A stretch of 64,000 nucleotides of DNA. It comes from a virus. This document shows, piece after piece, positions 7,584-16,914 of this stretch (its first letter is position 1; each line of letters begins with the position of its first letter). The notes beneath the pieces were generated by a model that saw only the letters and a list, made by a program, of their open reading frames with translations, was not told the origin of the DNA and did not search any database. Location of the stretch: the IMG/VR virus record IMGVR_UViG_3300009008_000022, positions 1 to 64,000 of that record; one strand, given 5' to 3'. Both the position numbers and the translations under genes were made by a program.

Positions 7584-8200
7584 TCGAGCGGACGATATAC
7601 GACATTTTGACCGATGGCCTGGCGTGGTTTCAGGCGGACACCCGGCGCGTGGTGAGCTTCTACGTTGACCATTGCGGGATCCCCGCGGCCGAGGCGGGAG
7701 AGATCGAGACTTATTTTAAGGCGCACCCGCCCAACATCGTGATCGGCTACCCGCGCGGGTCCGGCCCGTTTCCGGCCTGGGCAATCATCCTCGAAAGCGA
7801 CTCGATCCGGGATCGGTTCATTGGCGACCAGGGCGAGTATGCGCCGGACGATGAGCCGGAATACACCGACGAGGACGGGGAGCTGGCCGAAAAGGTTGTC
7901 ATGCGCGTATCAGCTCGGTACGGCGTTTACACCTACAGCCTGGGCAACCCCGACGTGGCGCTGCTGTACTACAAGCTGCTACGCCAAATCCTCTTGAAAA
8001 ACATTGATACCCTGATCGCAAACGAGGTGGGCGATCTGGACTTTAGCGGCGCGGACATGGCGCCGGATCCGCGGTATCTGCCAGAAGATATGTGGGTACG
8101 GCGATTGTCGCTGACCCTGGATCTTGAAGAAACAGCCTGGGAGGCCAAGCCCAAGGGCGCCAGCGTGACGGCCACTGTGACGGGCGTTTACACGACGTGA
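7580..8200 (+). CDS. probable tail terminator protein
   Basis: 206 residues, acidic. It contains an alpha/beta pattern with a central VVMRVSARYGVYTYSLGNPDVALLYYKLLRQILL segment, which resembles tail-terminator/tail-completion proteins that cap the tail tube. It starts inside the previous gene's stop and is followed by a small gene and the sheath gene, the usual place of a terminator. No direct motif proves the function. Confidence 0.6.
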   Translation: MIERTIYDILTDGLAWFQADTRRVVSFYVDHCGIPAAEAGEIETYFKAHPPNIVIGYPRGSGPFPAWAIILESDSIRDRFIGDQGEYAPDDEPEYTDEDGELAEKVVMRVSARYGVYTYSLGNPDVALLYYKLLRQILLKNIDTLIANEVGDLDFSGADMAPDPRYLPEDMWVRRLSLTLDLEETAWEAKPKGASVTATVTGVYTT

Positions 8201-8208
8201 GGTGAATC

Positions 8209-8460
8209 GTGCCAAAGACAGAGACAGAGAAGAAAGCAGCGCCAGAGAAGAAAGCAGCCGCGGCAAAGCCGGCGGCGCCCCTGGCGGCAGAGCTGGAACC
8301 AACAGAGCTGGTGGTGGACGTGGATCAGTTCTGCCAGGCGGCGGGGCTTCGGCCGGAGCATCGGGGCGGTTTCTGCGCCTGGCTGACTGACCGCGAGCCG
8401 CGGCCGATGGTACAATGGCGCGCAGCCTATGAAAAATACCTGAGCAGCCCCGTGATCTAG
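8209..8460 (+). CDS. small Lys/Ala-Glu N-terminal protein before sheath
   Basis: 83 residues from a GTG start preceded by GAGGTGA. Residues 1-30 are low-complexity Lys/Glu/Ala; residues 35-83 form a small helical part ending in a Trp/Tyr-rich helix (FCAWLTDREPRPMVQWRAAYEKYL). Small proteins of this kind often sit directly upstream of sheath genes in myoviruses with no known role. It ends 10 nt before the sheath start. Confidence 0.65.
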   Translation: MPKTETEKKAAPEKKAAAAKPAAPLAAELEPTELVVDVDQFCQAAGLRPEHRGGFCAWLTDREPRPMVQWRAAYEKYLSSPVI

Positions 8461-8470
8461 GAGAGGAACA

Positions 8471-10810
8471 ATGGCAGCTTCGACACTCTACTTTAATGGG
8501 CGGCTGTACCGGCGGCCTGGATCATACTCGACTGTGGACGCCAGCGCCCTGGACGCGGTTGGAATCAGCGCCACCGGGATCGTGGCCGTGGTGGGCACCT
8601 CGAAGGGCGGCAAGCCCTACAGCGCGGTGTCCAGCTCCGACGTGAAGGGCACGCTCCAGGCCAGCACCAGCCCCGGCAAGGCGAAGGGGTTTTTCCAGAA
8701 GGGCAGCCAGATGATCGAGGCTGAGAGCTTCCTCTTTAACCCGTCCGCGGACGAGGATATTGAAGGTGGCGCGCAGAAGGTGTTTTGGGTCAAGCCCAAC
8801 AAGAGCACCGCCTCGACGCTGGCAATGGCAAACGGTGACGGGCAGGCCATTGTCTACACGTCCGAGGACTACGGCTACCATACTCAGCAGATCTCCATTG
8901 CCCAGGGCGCCGGCACCTCCAAGGGCAAGCTGATCACAATCACCGGGCCGTACCAGGGCGTGCAGACCACCGAGGCGTTCGATAACGTGGGCGGTGACGT
9001 GCTGTTTACCTGGAAGTATCTCGCCACAGCTCCGGCCGGCGGGTTTACCACGATCACGGCCACCGCCAGCGCCACCGCGCTGCTTGCTGCTTTCACCCGA
9101 GACAGCGCCAGCCTGACCGGCGAGATCGATGCGCAGATCACCGCGGGCAACGCGATTGAGCTGTCCAGCGCCGACGCGGGCGACACACAGGTGGTCCGTG
9201 TTTACGGCATGGACAACGCCGCGACTCCGGCCGCGCAGACCGAGGAGATCACCCTGAACGGCACCACCGCGGTTTTGGGCACCGCGGTGTGGAGCAAGAT
9301 CCACGGGATCAGCATCCCGACCGCACCGGCCGGCACCGTGACCGCCAAAAACGGCGCAGGCGGCGCCACCGTGGCGACCCTGACGCCGGCAGCTCTGACC
9401 AAGGGCCTGTCGGTCTGTTCTGACTGCCCGGTGGGCAAGGGCACCCTGTCGGTCAAGGCCAGCGGCGCCTCCACCGACAAGGTTGGCGTCTACGGCCTGA
9501 GCGCCAGCGGCACCTTGCAGTACGAGGTGATCACCCTGGCAGGCACTACCCCGGTTGCGGGAACCTCCACATGGAGCCGGATCGATTATGTGGCAATGGG
9601 CGCGGTTGCCACCGTGACCGTGACCGTGAGCGGCACCGCGGCGGCCGTGTATTTCTCCGGCTACGACACGATCCAGAAGGCGGCGGATTACATCAACGGC
9701 TTGGGGGGCATGACCTTCACCGTCGTGACCGGCAAGACCGGCTACCTGCTAACCAACCTGGACCGGATCAGTACCGGCGTGAGCATCAAAACCACGGCGT
9801 ACAGCTTCTACGGCGATCTGTGGGCGATCATCGAGAAGATTAACGCGGAGTCCGGCCTGGTGACGGCGGCCCGCGGCAGCGTGGGCTCCGGCGTGCCGAC
9901 CAACGCGGCGGCGCAGTACATGGCCGGCGGCAATGAGGGCAGCTCCACGCCAGGGCAGGAAGGCACCCCGACCGCCACCGCGGCAGACTGGCAGGCAAGC
10001 CTGGATCTGCTCAAAAAGGTGTTCGTCAACACCGTGGTGGTTTTGACCCCGGACGCGGCGGTCCATGCGCAGCTCAAGGCCCACTGTGCCTATATGGGCG
10101 GCGCCGGCCAGATGGAGCGCGACGGGATCGTTGGCGTGATGAATGCCGCGAAAACCGGCATGGCGACAAAGACCGAGATCAAGAGCCAGATCGTTGCGAT
10201 CAACTCGCGGCACCTTCGCGTGGTGGCGCAGCGGGTCCAGCGTTACAACGCGGCCGGCAGTAAGGAAACATTCGAGCCCTACATGGCGGCGCTCCTGGCG
10301 GCCGGTATGCAGGCCGGGTCCGAGGTGGGCACCAGTTTGACCAACAAGCTGATGAGCACCTTGAAGATCGAACAGGACAGCTCGTGGAATCCCGCCGACG
10401 ACGCGGAGGAAATGCTGGAGGCCGGCTTGCTGTTTGGCGAGGTGGTTGACGGCCAGGGCATCCGGTGGGTCCGCAACGTCACGAGCTGTGTTAGCTCAAA
10501 CAACCTGAGAGACACCGACGCGAACGTCAACGAAGCGGTTAATGTTTTTGTCTACAACTTCCGTTCCGAGATGGAAAGGGCCGTGGGCGCCCGTGGCTTT
10601 GCTTCGACCGTAGCCGCCACCGATGGTGTGGCGCGGGAAAAGCTCCGCGTGCTCACCGGCGTGGCAATCGTGACCTGGCGGTCGCTGAACATCACGCTCA
10701 CCCTGGACGTGCTTGCCATCGACGTTGAGGTCGCGCCGGTTATCAGCATCAACTTTGTGCGAAACACGATCCATCTGGTGAGCGCACCGATCAGCAACGT
10801 CGCCAGCTAA
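8471..10810 (+). CDS. contractile tail sheath protein
   Basis: 779 residues, long for a sheath. Residues 1-45 are the classical sheath opening (FNGRLYRRPGSYS..D...ISATGIVAVVGTSKGG). The C-terminal half has the sheath core (MRVVAQRVQRYN region, NLRDTDANVNEAVNVF) and a terminal 'LAIDVEVAPVISINFVRNTIHLV' strand pair for subunit interlacing. The extra length is in the middle: two similar beta units near residues 235-300 and 330-395 (each '.V.VYG....TLQ.E.ITL.GTT.V.GT..WS.I'). These would decorate the tail surface. Next to tube and chaperone genes, as in other myoviruses. Confidence 0.9.
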   Translation: MAASTLYFNGRLYRRPGSYSTVDASALDAVGISATGIVAVVGTSKGGKPYSAVSSSDVKGTLQASTSPGKAKGFFQKGSQMIEAESFLFNPSADEDIEGGAQKVFWVKPNKSTASTLAMANGDGQAIVYTSEDYGYHTQQISIAQGAGTSKGKLITITGPYQGVQTTEAFDNVGGDVLFTWKYLATAPAGGFTTITATASATALLAAFTRDSASLTGEIDAQITAGNAIELSSADAGDTQVVRVYGMDNAATPAAQTEEITLNGTTAVLGTAVWSKIHGISIPTAPAGTVTAKNGAGGATVATLTPAALTKGLSVCSDCPVGKGTLSVKASGASTDKVGVYGLSASGTLQYEVITLAGTTPVAGTSTWSRIDYVAMGAVATVTVTVSGTAAAVYFSGYDTIQKAADYINGLGGMTFTVVTGKTGYLLTNLDRISTGVSIKTTAYSFYGDLWAIIEKINAESGLVTAARGSVGSGVPTNAAAQYMAGGNEGSSTPGQEGTPTATAADWQASLDLLKKVFVNTVVVLTPDAAVHAQLKAHCAYMGGAGQMERDGIVGVMNAAKTGMATKTEIKSQIVAINSRHLRVVAQRVQRYNAAGSKETFEPYMAALLAAGMQAGSEVGTSLTNKLMSTLKIEQDSSWNPADDAEEMLEAGLLFGEVVDGQGIRWVRNVTSCVSSNNLRDTDANVNEAVNVFVYNFRSEMERAVGARGFASTVAATDGVAREKLRVLTGVAIVTWRSLNITLTLDVLAIDVEVAPVISINFVRNTIHLVSAPISNVAS

Positions 10811-10822
10811 GCGAGGTCTATC

Positions 10823-11275
10823 ATGGCAACCAAGCCGACAACGAAAAGCATCACCGCGGCACGGTGCAGGATCCAGATCAACGGCAAGATCATCGGGTTT
10901 GGCACCGGCCTGCAATGCAACGTCACCTATTCTTACCAGCCGGTTGAGGTGATCGATAACCTGGAAACAGAGGAGCACGCGCCCGTAGGCTATACCGTGG
11001 ACGGGTCAATCTCCCTGGTGGAGATCAGCAAGCGCAGCTCCACCACCATGGGGCTCCGGCCGCCGCGGGGGAAGGACGCAGACGAGCATCTGCAAAACCT
11101 GCTGCTGATGGACGACGCCGTGATCGTGCTGATGGACAAGGGCGTGAACAAGAACTTCAGGCAGATCCAGGGCGTGCGGTTCAATTCGGACGGTTTCAGC
11201 GTGAATGCTCGCGGTATCGCGGGCGTCAACGTCGGCTTCCACGCGATCAGGGAATTGGACGTGAGCGAGCTGTAA
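10823..11275 (+). CDS. tail tube protein
   Basis: 150 residues, the expected size, immediately downstream of the sheath with SD GCGAGG. The pattern 'ITAARCRIQINGKIIGFGTGLQCNVTYSYQPVEVIDNLETEEHAPVGYTVDGSISLVEI' is characteristic of Mu/T4-like tube proteins (a beta-barrel of the gp19/Hcp fold with a central 'G.v.G.i' strand pair). It would form the inner tube ejected upon sheath contraction. Confidence 0.85.
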   Translation: MATKPTTKSITAARCRIQINGKIIGFGTGLQCNVTYSYQPVEVIDNLETEEHAPVGYTVDGSISLVEISKRSSTTMGLRPPRGKDADEHLQNLLLMDDAVIVLMDKGVNKNFRQIQGVRFNSDGFSVNARGIAGVNVGFHAIRELDVSEL

Positions 11276-11308
11276 CCACCACGCAGTACCAAAACGGAGG
11301 GCGCCACC

Positions 11309-11719
11309 ATGACCGAGGGCAATCGTGATCCCGGCAAGGACAGGAGCAAGAAAGAGTTTAGCTTCCGCCTTCGCCACGAAACCAACCGCGGGCGAGTCTA
11401 CGAGGGCAACTTTACAAACCGGATCCTGTCCAACGGCCAGCGATTGCAAGTCAAGGCGCTGGCAGCTCGGTACAGGGACAACGCACCGATCAGCTCGATT
11501 GATCGGGCCGCGTTTGCCTTTTCGGAAGCCTTGGCTCATGTGTCAGTCAGCTTGGACCCTGAAGATCTGCCGGCCTGGGCGGAAGATCTCGAAGCCCTGT
11601 TTGACGAGTCCGTTATCTATGCGCTCTATGAGGAGGTGGCCCAGCATGAGGCCATATTTCACGGACGCGCAGCGGATCCGGGAGCTGGCGATAGCGAGGG
11701 CGCAGAGGGAGAGGGATAG
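11309..11719 (+). CDS. tail assembly chaperone (gpG-like)
   Basis: 136 residues between tube and tape measure, the invariant place of tail assembly chaperones. The core contains FSFRLRHETNRGRVYEGNFTNRILSNGQRLQVK and an acidic helical end. The leader GGAGGGCGCC at 11296-11305 gives the start. Its last 74 nt overlap the next gene in another frame, which is preceded by a strong internal Shine-Dalgarno; see 11646-12035. Confidence 0.75.
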   Translation: MTEGNRDPGKDRSKKEFSFRLRHETNRGRVYEGNFTNRILSNGQRLQVKALAARYRDNAPISSIDRAAFAFSEALAHVSVSLDPEDLPAWAEDLEALFDESVIYALYEEVAQHEAIFHGRAADPGAGDSEGAEGEG

Positions 11720-12035
11720 CCTGTATTGCTGGTGGCGCGACCGCTACCAGCCGCAGGTTGCGCAGCCCTGGGAGGACCGCACGCCTGGCGGTCTGCTCGA
11801 AGAATACTATTACACTCTCGCGGTGGAGCTGGAGCGCGCCAGGGCGGACTGGCGGCGCGAGCCTACCCCTGAGTCGCGCGAGCGCGTGCAAGAGCTGGAG
11901 CGCGTGCTGGCGGGCCAGGGCGAGGCGGATACGGAGGACCGGCGCTGGCTGGACGACATGATGGATCGTTTGGAGGCAGGCGACGACGGCGAGCCAGGCG
12001 GTGACGAGCTGGAGTGGAGCAACCCCAATGGCTGA
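11646..12035 (+). CDS. second tail assembly chaperone, overlapping the first
   Basis: 129 residues, helical and charged (RDSLYCWWRDRYQPQ..., RERVQELERVLAGQ). The ATG lies 74 nt inside the upstream chaperone gene and has a near-perfect SD (AGGAGGTG, 11631-11638) 7 nt before it, so it appears to be independently initiated. In many phages this second product is made by a frameshift from the first. Here the frame relation would need +1 or -2 and I see no slippery run. It ends inside the tape-measure start. Confidence 0.7.
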   Translation: MRPYFTDAQRIRELAIARAQRERDSLYCWWRDRYQPQVAQPWEDRTPGGLLEEYYYTLAVELERARADWRREPTPESRERVQELERVLAGQGEADTEDRRWLDDMMDRLEAGDDGEPGGDELEWSNPNG

Positions 12036-14148
12036 TGTTGAAACTGGCGTAAAAATCACCTCCAAGGGCAACGCCCTACAGGGGATCAAGCGGGACATGG
12101 ACGCGGCGTTTAACCCGCGCTCTGTCAAGGAATTTACCAAAACCGCCAAAGAACTAGAGGCAGAGCTGAGCCGCGTCAACCGCGAGCAGTCCAAGATCGC
12201 TTTGCAGCTCCGCGAGGTGGACAAGGGGTCCGACGCATACGTCAAGCTCCGCGACCGAATGGCGGACGTGAAAGAGGAAGCCGCCCTAGTCAATACGGCC
12301 CTGTCGAACCTACGCCGCGAGCACAACGAATTTGCCCGCCAGATGGATCAGGCAGACCGCAAGGCGGCTACTCCGGCTGGCCCTGGCATGGGCCGCAGTT
12401 TTGTTGCTGGCATGGCCCAGGGCGTTGGCGTGGCGCAGTACATTCCCGCGGATCGGGGCATGGCCGGCCGAATGGGCGGCGCCATGGTTGGCGGCATGTT
12501 GCGCGGCGGGCTAAACCGCGGCATAGGCGCAGCCACCACCCCTGGCGTGGGCGGCCTGGCTGGTCTGTTAAATGCGGTCCCCTGGATAGGTCCAGCTCTG
12601 GCTGGCGGCGTGCAACAGGGCGCTTCGCTGGTGCAAGAGCGCATGGGATTCGACGCGCAGCGGTTGCAAAACCTGCCCTATGCGGTTGGTAGCGTGGAAG
12701 GGCTACAGCGTGCCGCGCAGCTCGCGGGCCAGTCCAGATCGACAAAGGTGCCAACTGCCAAGGTTGCAACGCCGGCCGGCCATGCTGCCAACCCTTTGGC
12801 ACCACCGCCGGGGTTGGGGCTAACGCCGGTTGAGGCGGCGTTGTGGCAGGGAATGATGGAAACGCGCCGGGAAAAGTCGATTGCCCACACGCTTGCAACG
12901 GGTGAAACGGGAATGACGGGTGATTGGGAGATCGACTCATATCGTCGCCACAAGAATCAGTCGTACCTTCAGAAATACGGCATGGCAAAGGCCGACGAGT
13001 CTAAGCAAATACAGGCCGCCATGGACAAAAAGAGCGCGCTAAAGACGCAGGCGGGAGCCATGACGGGCGCGTCACTTAACTGGACTCCAGGCGCCGGGTT
13101 TGGGGCTGACCTTGGGTTTGGAGCTTCGCAGGTACAGAGCGCCTGGGGTAGTTTCATGGGAGCCAGGGGAGGATCGGGCGGCGTGGGGCCGCGCGGTTTC
13201 AGGGAAGCGTTGTCGATACAGCGCCTATTCGGGATCGACACGGGGACTCAAGGCCAGTACGCGCGGCAGTTTATGCCAGGCGCGGGCGGCAAAAGCGGCG
13301 CGGGATCCAGTCTTAACTTCACCCTGGGCACCGCGATCATGCAGGGGTTGCAGGGCGCGCAGATTGGCGAGTACCTGCAAGGGATCCTCACGCATACCAA
13401 GGCCATGGAACAGGAAGGGATCAAATTCAGCGTCAAGAACTTGACCGGCACCGCGGCCATGATGAACGCCGTTGGTCTGCAAGGGCTACAGGCTCAGCGG
13501 GTGTCCGGCGGGCTACAGCAATCAGCGCGTAGCCTGTCGGCTGGCGGCGTGCAAAACCCGATTCAAGTGCTCATGGCACGGGCCGCGGGCTGGACGCCGG
13601 AAGGCGGCGCTGAGAGTTACGCCGGAGCCATGAACAAGCTCGCCGGGGGCATGACGCCGCAGATGATGGAAAAATTCCTGGGCATGATCATGCAAGGCAC
13701 GTCGTCGTGGGGAAAGCAAATGCGCACGCTGCTTGTCCGGCGGGCGTTGCGCCAGGCCGGCGCTGCAATCGGTCCAGACCAGGCCGAGATGTTCATTGAT
13801 AGCTTTCAGGACGGTCGGCTAACCGACGAGGCCAGGGAGGAGTTAGCCGGCTCCATGGGCGCGGCGGGGGAGATAGCGAAAAAGGGGTTTAGCGGGGCAG
13901 CTTCGGCCGGCACCGGCGCCCGCGGCGGCCTAACCACCACCGGAACAGCCATGGAGGCAGAGCGCCTAAAGAGCGCAAATCGCAAGATGGCGCGCGTTGT
14001 CCAGGCTTGGCAAACCTCAAGCATTGCCATGGCAAACGCAATGACGCCGCTTGCAGAGCAATTCAAAGAGCTGGCCGGACTGTCTAAGAGCTTTGCCGCG
14101 ATAATGGAGAAGGGGATAACCAAGCTGGCTGACGTGCTGAACGACTAA
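12028..14148 (+). CDS. tape measure protein
   Basis: 706 residues from the ATG that overlaps the previous stop (ATGGCTGA). Residues ~25-115 are a long charged coiled coil (KELEAELSRVNREQSKIALQLREVDK). Gly/Ala-rich hydrophobic stretches (about 120-205) follow, with helical segments to the end. This is the normal composition of a tape measure, which sets tail length and leaves with the DNA. By the usual ~0.15 nm per residue the tail would be around 105 nm (inference). Some family members are much longer. Confidence 0.85.
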   Translation: MADVETGVKITSKGNALQGIKRDMDAAFNPRSVKEFTKTAKELEAELSRVNREQSKIALQLREVDKGSDAYVKLRDRMADVKEEAALVNTALSNLRREHNEFARQMDQADRKAATPAGPGMGRSFVAGMAQGVGVAQYIPADRGMAGRMGGAMVGGMLRGGLNRGIGAATTPGVGGLAGLLNAVPWIGPALAGGVQQGASLVQERMGFDAQRLQNLPYAVGSVEGLQRAAQLAGQSRSTKVPTAKVATPAGHAANPLAPPPGLGLTPVEAALWQGMMETRREKSIAHTLATGETGMTGDWEIDSYRRHKNQSYLQKYGMAKADESKQIQAAMDKKSALKTQAGAMTGASLNWTPGAGFGADLGFGASQVQSAWGSFMGARGGSGGVGPRGFREALSIQRLFGIDTGTQGQYARQFMPGAGGKSGAGSSLNFTLGTAIMQGLQGAQIGEYLQGILTHTKAMEQEGIKFSVKNLTGTAAMMNAVGLQGLQAQRVSGGLQQSARSLSAGGVQNPIQVLMARAAGWTPEGGAESYAGAMNKLAGGMTPQMMEKFLGMIMQGTSSWGKQMRTLLVRRALRQAGAAIGPDQAEMFIDSFQDGRLTDEAREELAGSMGAAGEIAKKGFSGAASAGTGARGGLTTTGTAMEAERLKSANRKMARVVQAWQTSSIAMANAMTPLAEQFKELAGLSKSFAAIMEKGITKLADVLND

Positions 14149-15713
14149 TGATCGTCCCGCTAAATTACACCGGCATGAGCGCCACCGGCGAAAAGTCGGT
14201 GAGGTGCCACACGCGCGTGGGCATGGTGTTCTACCCGCAGTCCGATCCGATCCGTGACAGCTCGACCGGCGGCAACGGGATCAAGCGCGGGTCTGGGCTT
14301 TCCAAGCGGATCATTTGGGACGCCAAGCGCACCGAGGGCACGTTGCGGTCGCTGAGCTGGCAGAAGGCCGGCGGCCAGCCGTCCGGCCGGTGGAGCGCCA
14401 CGGTAAAGGACACTTCGCCTTACAAGCTGGACATTTCCGGCGGTGACATTCTGCCCGACGATTGGGTTGATATTTACATCGTGCGCAACGGCTACCCGAT
14501 CCCACTGTGCCGCGGGATCGTGGACACCGTGACAGAGCGGAAGGAATCGATCAGCGGCGCCACGGTGCGCACCTGGGAGCTTACCGGCCGGGATCATGGC
14601 GCCCCGATGGAGTTTCCGGTGGCCTACACGAATATGTGGGCGCGGAAGATCGAGGAAGTAGCCTCTGGCTTTCTCACGCAGCGCGTTGACGGGTCCATCG
14701 GCGGGGATCCGGCGACCATGTTCAAGAAGGTGCTGAAGGCGGCGCTCACTGGATCCGGCACTACAAGCCCGTGGGAGCTGCCAGGATCACTGACCGCGGC
14801 GGTCCAGGCCGCCGGTGGTGGGCTCGCCCTGGGCGTGCTGGACATGCTCACGTTCAAGACCGACAGCCCGACCCGCGGCGGCTACTTCAACGAGCCAATG
14901 CTCTGGACTCAGGCGGGCCAGAGCATCTTCGAGATGCTTAACCAGTGGTGCAATCCGCTACTTAACGAGATGTTTTTTGACGTGGAGCACGGCACCGCCC
15001 AGGCCGGCCAGCTCATGCCGTTCAAGCAGACCGCGGTGATCCGCGAGCGGCCGTTTGTGATCTCAACCCGCGCTCTGGAGTTTCTTGCTGCCAGTGGGCC
15101 AGGGGAGATCAAGAGCGGAGCGAACAGCCCGTGGTTCCAGCTCCCGCTGTGGAAAATCCCGCATTGGCTGGTTACGTCTAGCAGCCTGTCCCGTAGCAAT
15201 ACGGAGCGGTTTAACTTGTTCCAGCTCCTAGCGGACGTGGGCTTTGGCGGTGTGGAGTCAGAACAGATCGCGCAGGCGCCGCCTAGCTGGCTCAAGGACA
15301 GCGTGCGCAAGCACGGGCTGCGCTACTTTCAGCGCAACACCAACTATGTGGCAGGCGCCGCCCTGGGCGGGCAGGGCACCGGCAAGTGGGTACAGGAGCG
15401 CAAGGACTGGCAACGGCTGCTCGTGGATTGGTACTGCCTTAACCCGTACTTTTTGAGCGGGTCAGTGTCCGTCCCTGTCCCCCTGCCCGAGATCCGGTTT
15501 GGCGACCGGATCAGGGTGGAAACCGGCACCGCGTCCGAGGATTTAACCTGCTACGTCGAGGCCGTGGGCTTTAACTACCAGGCCAGCGAATCAGCTAATC
15601 AGCCGCCGCGGTGCTCTAGCAACTTCACCCTGTCTCGTGGCTGGAAGGGCACCGACAGCAGCTTGCTAGACGCCGTGCTGACCATGGGCGGCAAGCATGA
15701 GGTGGCGCTGTGA
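14148..15713 (+). CDS. baseplate hub protein
   Basis: 521 residues; ATG overlaps the tape-measure stop. The order after the tape measure, and segments 'SPYKLDISGGDILPDDWVDIYIVRNG..IPLCRGIVDTV...' plus the late 'PLPEIRFGDRIRVETG' barrel, fit hub proteins of the Mu gp44/P2 gpD/T4 gp27 type that join the tube end to the spike. It shares a GTGA overlap with the spike gene. Confidence 0.65.
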   Translation: MIVPLNYTGMSATGEKSVRCHTRVGMVFYPQSDPIRDSSTGGNGIKRGSGLSKRIIWDAKRTEGTLRSLSWQKAGGQPSGRWSATVKDTSPYKLDISGGDILPDDWVDIYIVRNGYPIPLCRGIVDTVTERKESISGATVRTWELTGRDHGAPMEFPVAYTNMWARKIEEVASGFLTQRVDGSIGGDPATMFKKVLKAALTGSGTTSPWELPGSLTAAVQAAGGGLALGVLDMLTFKTDSPTRGGYFNEPMLWTQAGQSIFEMLNQWCNPLLNEMFFDVEHGTAQAGQLMPFKQTAVIRERPFVISTRALEFLAASGPGEIKSGANSPWFQLPLWKIPHWLVTSSSLSRSNTERFNLFQLLADVGFGGVESEQIAQAPPSWLKDSVRKHGLRYFQRNTNYVAGAALGGQGTGKWVQERKDWQRLLVDWYCLNPYFLSGSVSVPVPLPEIRFGDRIRVETGTASEDLTCYVEAVGFNYQASESANQPPRCSSNFTLSRGWKGTDSSLLDAVLTMGGKHEVAL

Positions 15714-16912
15714 AAAACCCTTACAGCGTGCAGCAAGGCCGCGGTGGCGCCGTCGTGCAGTCCGGTGTGCCAAGCGGCGAGGCGCGGCCGGCCTGGGCAG
15801 GGCAGCCCATGGGGCTACTTTGCGAGGCCGTGGTGACGGCTGTTTACTACCCGGAAGAAGATACCAGGGCGGTGGTCAAGGGCACGCAAAAGGCCGTGAC
15901 ATGCGACGTGAGGCTGTTGCGCAGCGGCCAGCCAGTCTACCGTGTGCCCGTGCTGCAATGGCACCAGCTCCACGATCAGGACATCAAGATCCCGCGGCCG
16001 GCGGCGCTAAACACGGCCGGCGGCAAACTGGCCCCGTTTCAGAAGGGCTCCACCGGCGCAGCTCCAACGGTGGCCGATAAGATGGACGGCGACCGCGTGA
16101 TCGTCGGCTTCCTTGAGTCGAGCTGGAACCGGCCGGTGATTCTGCCGTTCTGTCAGCCGCACGGCGACACCCGGCAGAAGATCGTTAAGAGCGCGGGCCG
16201 CGTGCGCCGGATCCGGCATTCAGGCTCCATGCTGGAGATCAAGAGCGGGGGAGACATTGCCCTGGACGCCACCGGCGCGGCGAAGGAATCCCTTTCTGCC
16301 ACTGGCGCGGAGCAGAGCAACAGCGGCACGGGCGGCAAGATCACGATCCAGACACAGGACAGCTCCAAAGCGGCCAGCAGCATCGTACTGGATACCAGCG
16401 GCGGGATTAAGCTGCTCGACGCGGCCGGTGATTATGTCGAGCTAACCAAGTCCAGCAAGCAGATCAAGGCCGTGGCCGGACTGGCCCTTGACGTGACCGC
16501 CCCCACGGTGAAATTCAAGGCAACGTCAGCGTTTCAGGTAAACAGTGGGCCGGCGACCATTACCAGCACGGGCGCCGTGAGCGCCACCGGCACGTCGATC
16601 AGCGCCACCGCAACCGGGGCAATCTCGCTCACCGCCGCAGCTCAGGCAACGATTGCGGCCAGCTCCATCACGGGCAACGCCGGCAGCATCATTCTCGGCC
16701 TAACGGCGCCCCTGCCCCTGATCAAGCACACGCCGTGGGCTACCGTGTGGGGCGACCTAAACAGCGAAGCTACCAACCAGATCAAGCAGTATCTCGGCCC
16801 ACCGCCGATGCAGCAAGTTGCGGTTGCTGATTACATTAAACTGCTCCAAAAGGTGCTTGCCGTGGCCGGAGCATTTCCTAGCTTAACTACGGTGATCACA
16901 AAGGCAGGGTAG
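15710..16912 (+). CDS. baseplate spike (gpV/gp45-like) protein
   Basis: 400 residues from a GTG start with SD GAGGTGG, overlapping the hub stop. Residues 30-160 look like the OB-fold domain of spikes (VVTAVYYPEEDTRAVVKGTQK..., DRVIVGFLESSWNRPVIL). Residues 175-320 are short repetitive Thr/Ser/Ala/Gly strands (IQTQDS, ISATATGAISLTAAAQATIAASSITGNAG) typical of the trimeric beta-helix that pierces the outer membrane. A short helical tail follows. I see no HxH tip motif. Confidence 0.8.
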   Translation: MKNPYSVQQGRGGAVVQSGVPSGEARPAWAGQPMGLLCEAVVTAVYYPEEDTRAVVKGTQKAVTCDVRLLRSGQPVYRVPVLQWHQLHDQDIKIPRPAALNTAGGKLAPFQKGSTGAAPTVADKMDGDRVIVGFLESSWNRPVILPFCQPHGDTRQKIVKSAGRVRRIRHSGSMLEIKSGGDIALDATGAAKESLSATGAEQSNSGTGGKITIQTQDSSKAASSIVLDTSGGIKLLDAAGDYVELTKSSKQIKAVAGLALDVTAPTVKFKATSAFQVNSGPATITSTGAVSATGTSISATATGAISLTAAAQATIAASSITGNAGSIILGLTAPLPLIKHTPWATVWGDLNSEATNQIKQYLGPPPMQQVAVADYIKLLQKVLAVAGAFPSLTTVITKAG

Positions 16913-16914
16913 CC

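Noticed and set aside
8522-9304. 260-codon open frame antisense to the sheath gene
   Set aside because: Shadow of the sheath coding frame; the sheath translation is a clear family match and the antisense product is not protein-like.
11646-11719. Programmed -1 frameshift between tail chaperones
   Set aside because: The frames are related by +1/-2, no slippery run is visible in the overlap, and the second frame has a strong Shine-Dalgarno and ATG of its own. Kept as a question in the findings.
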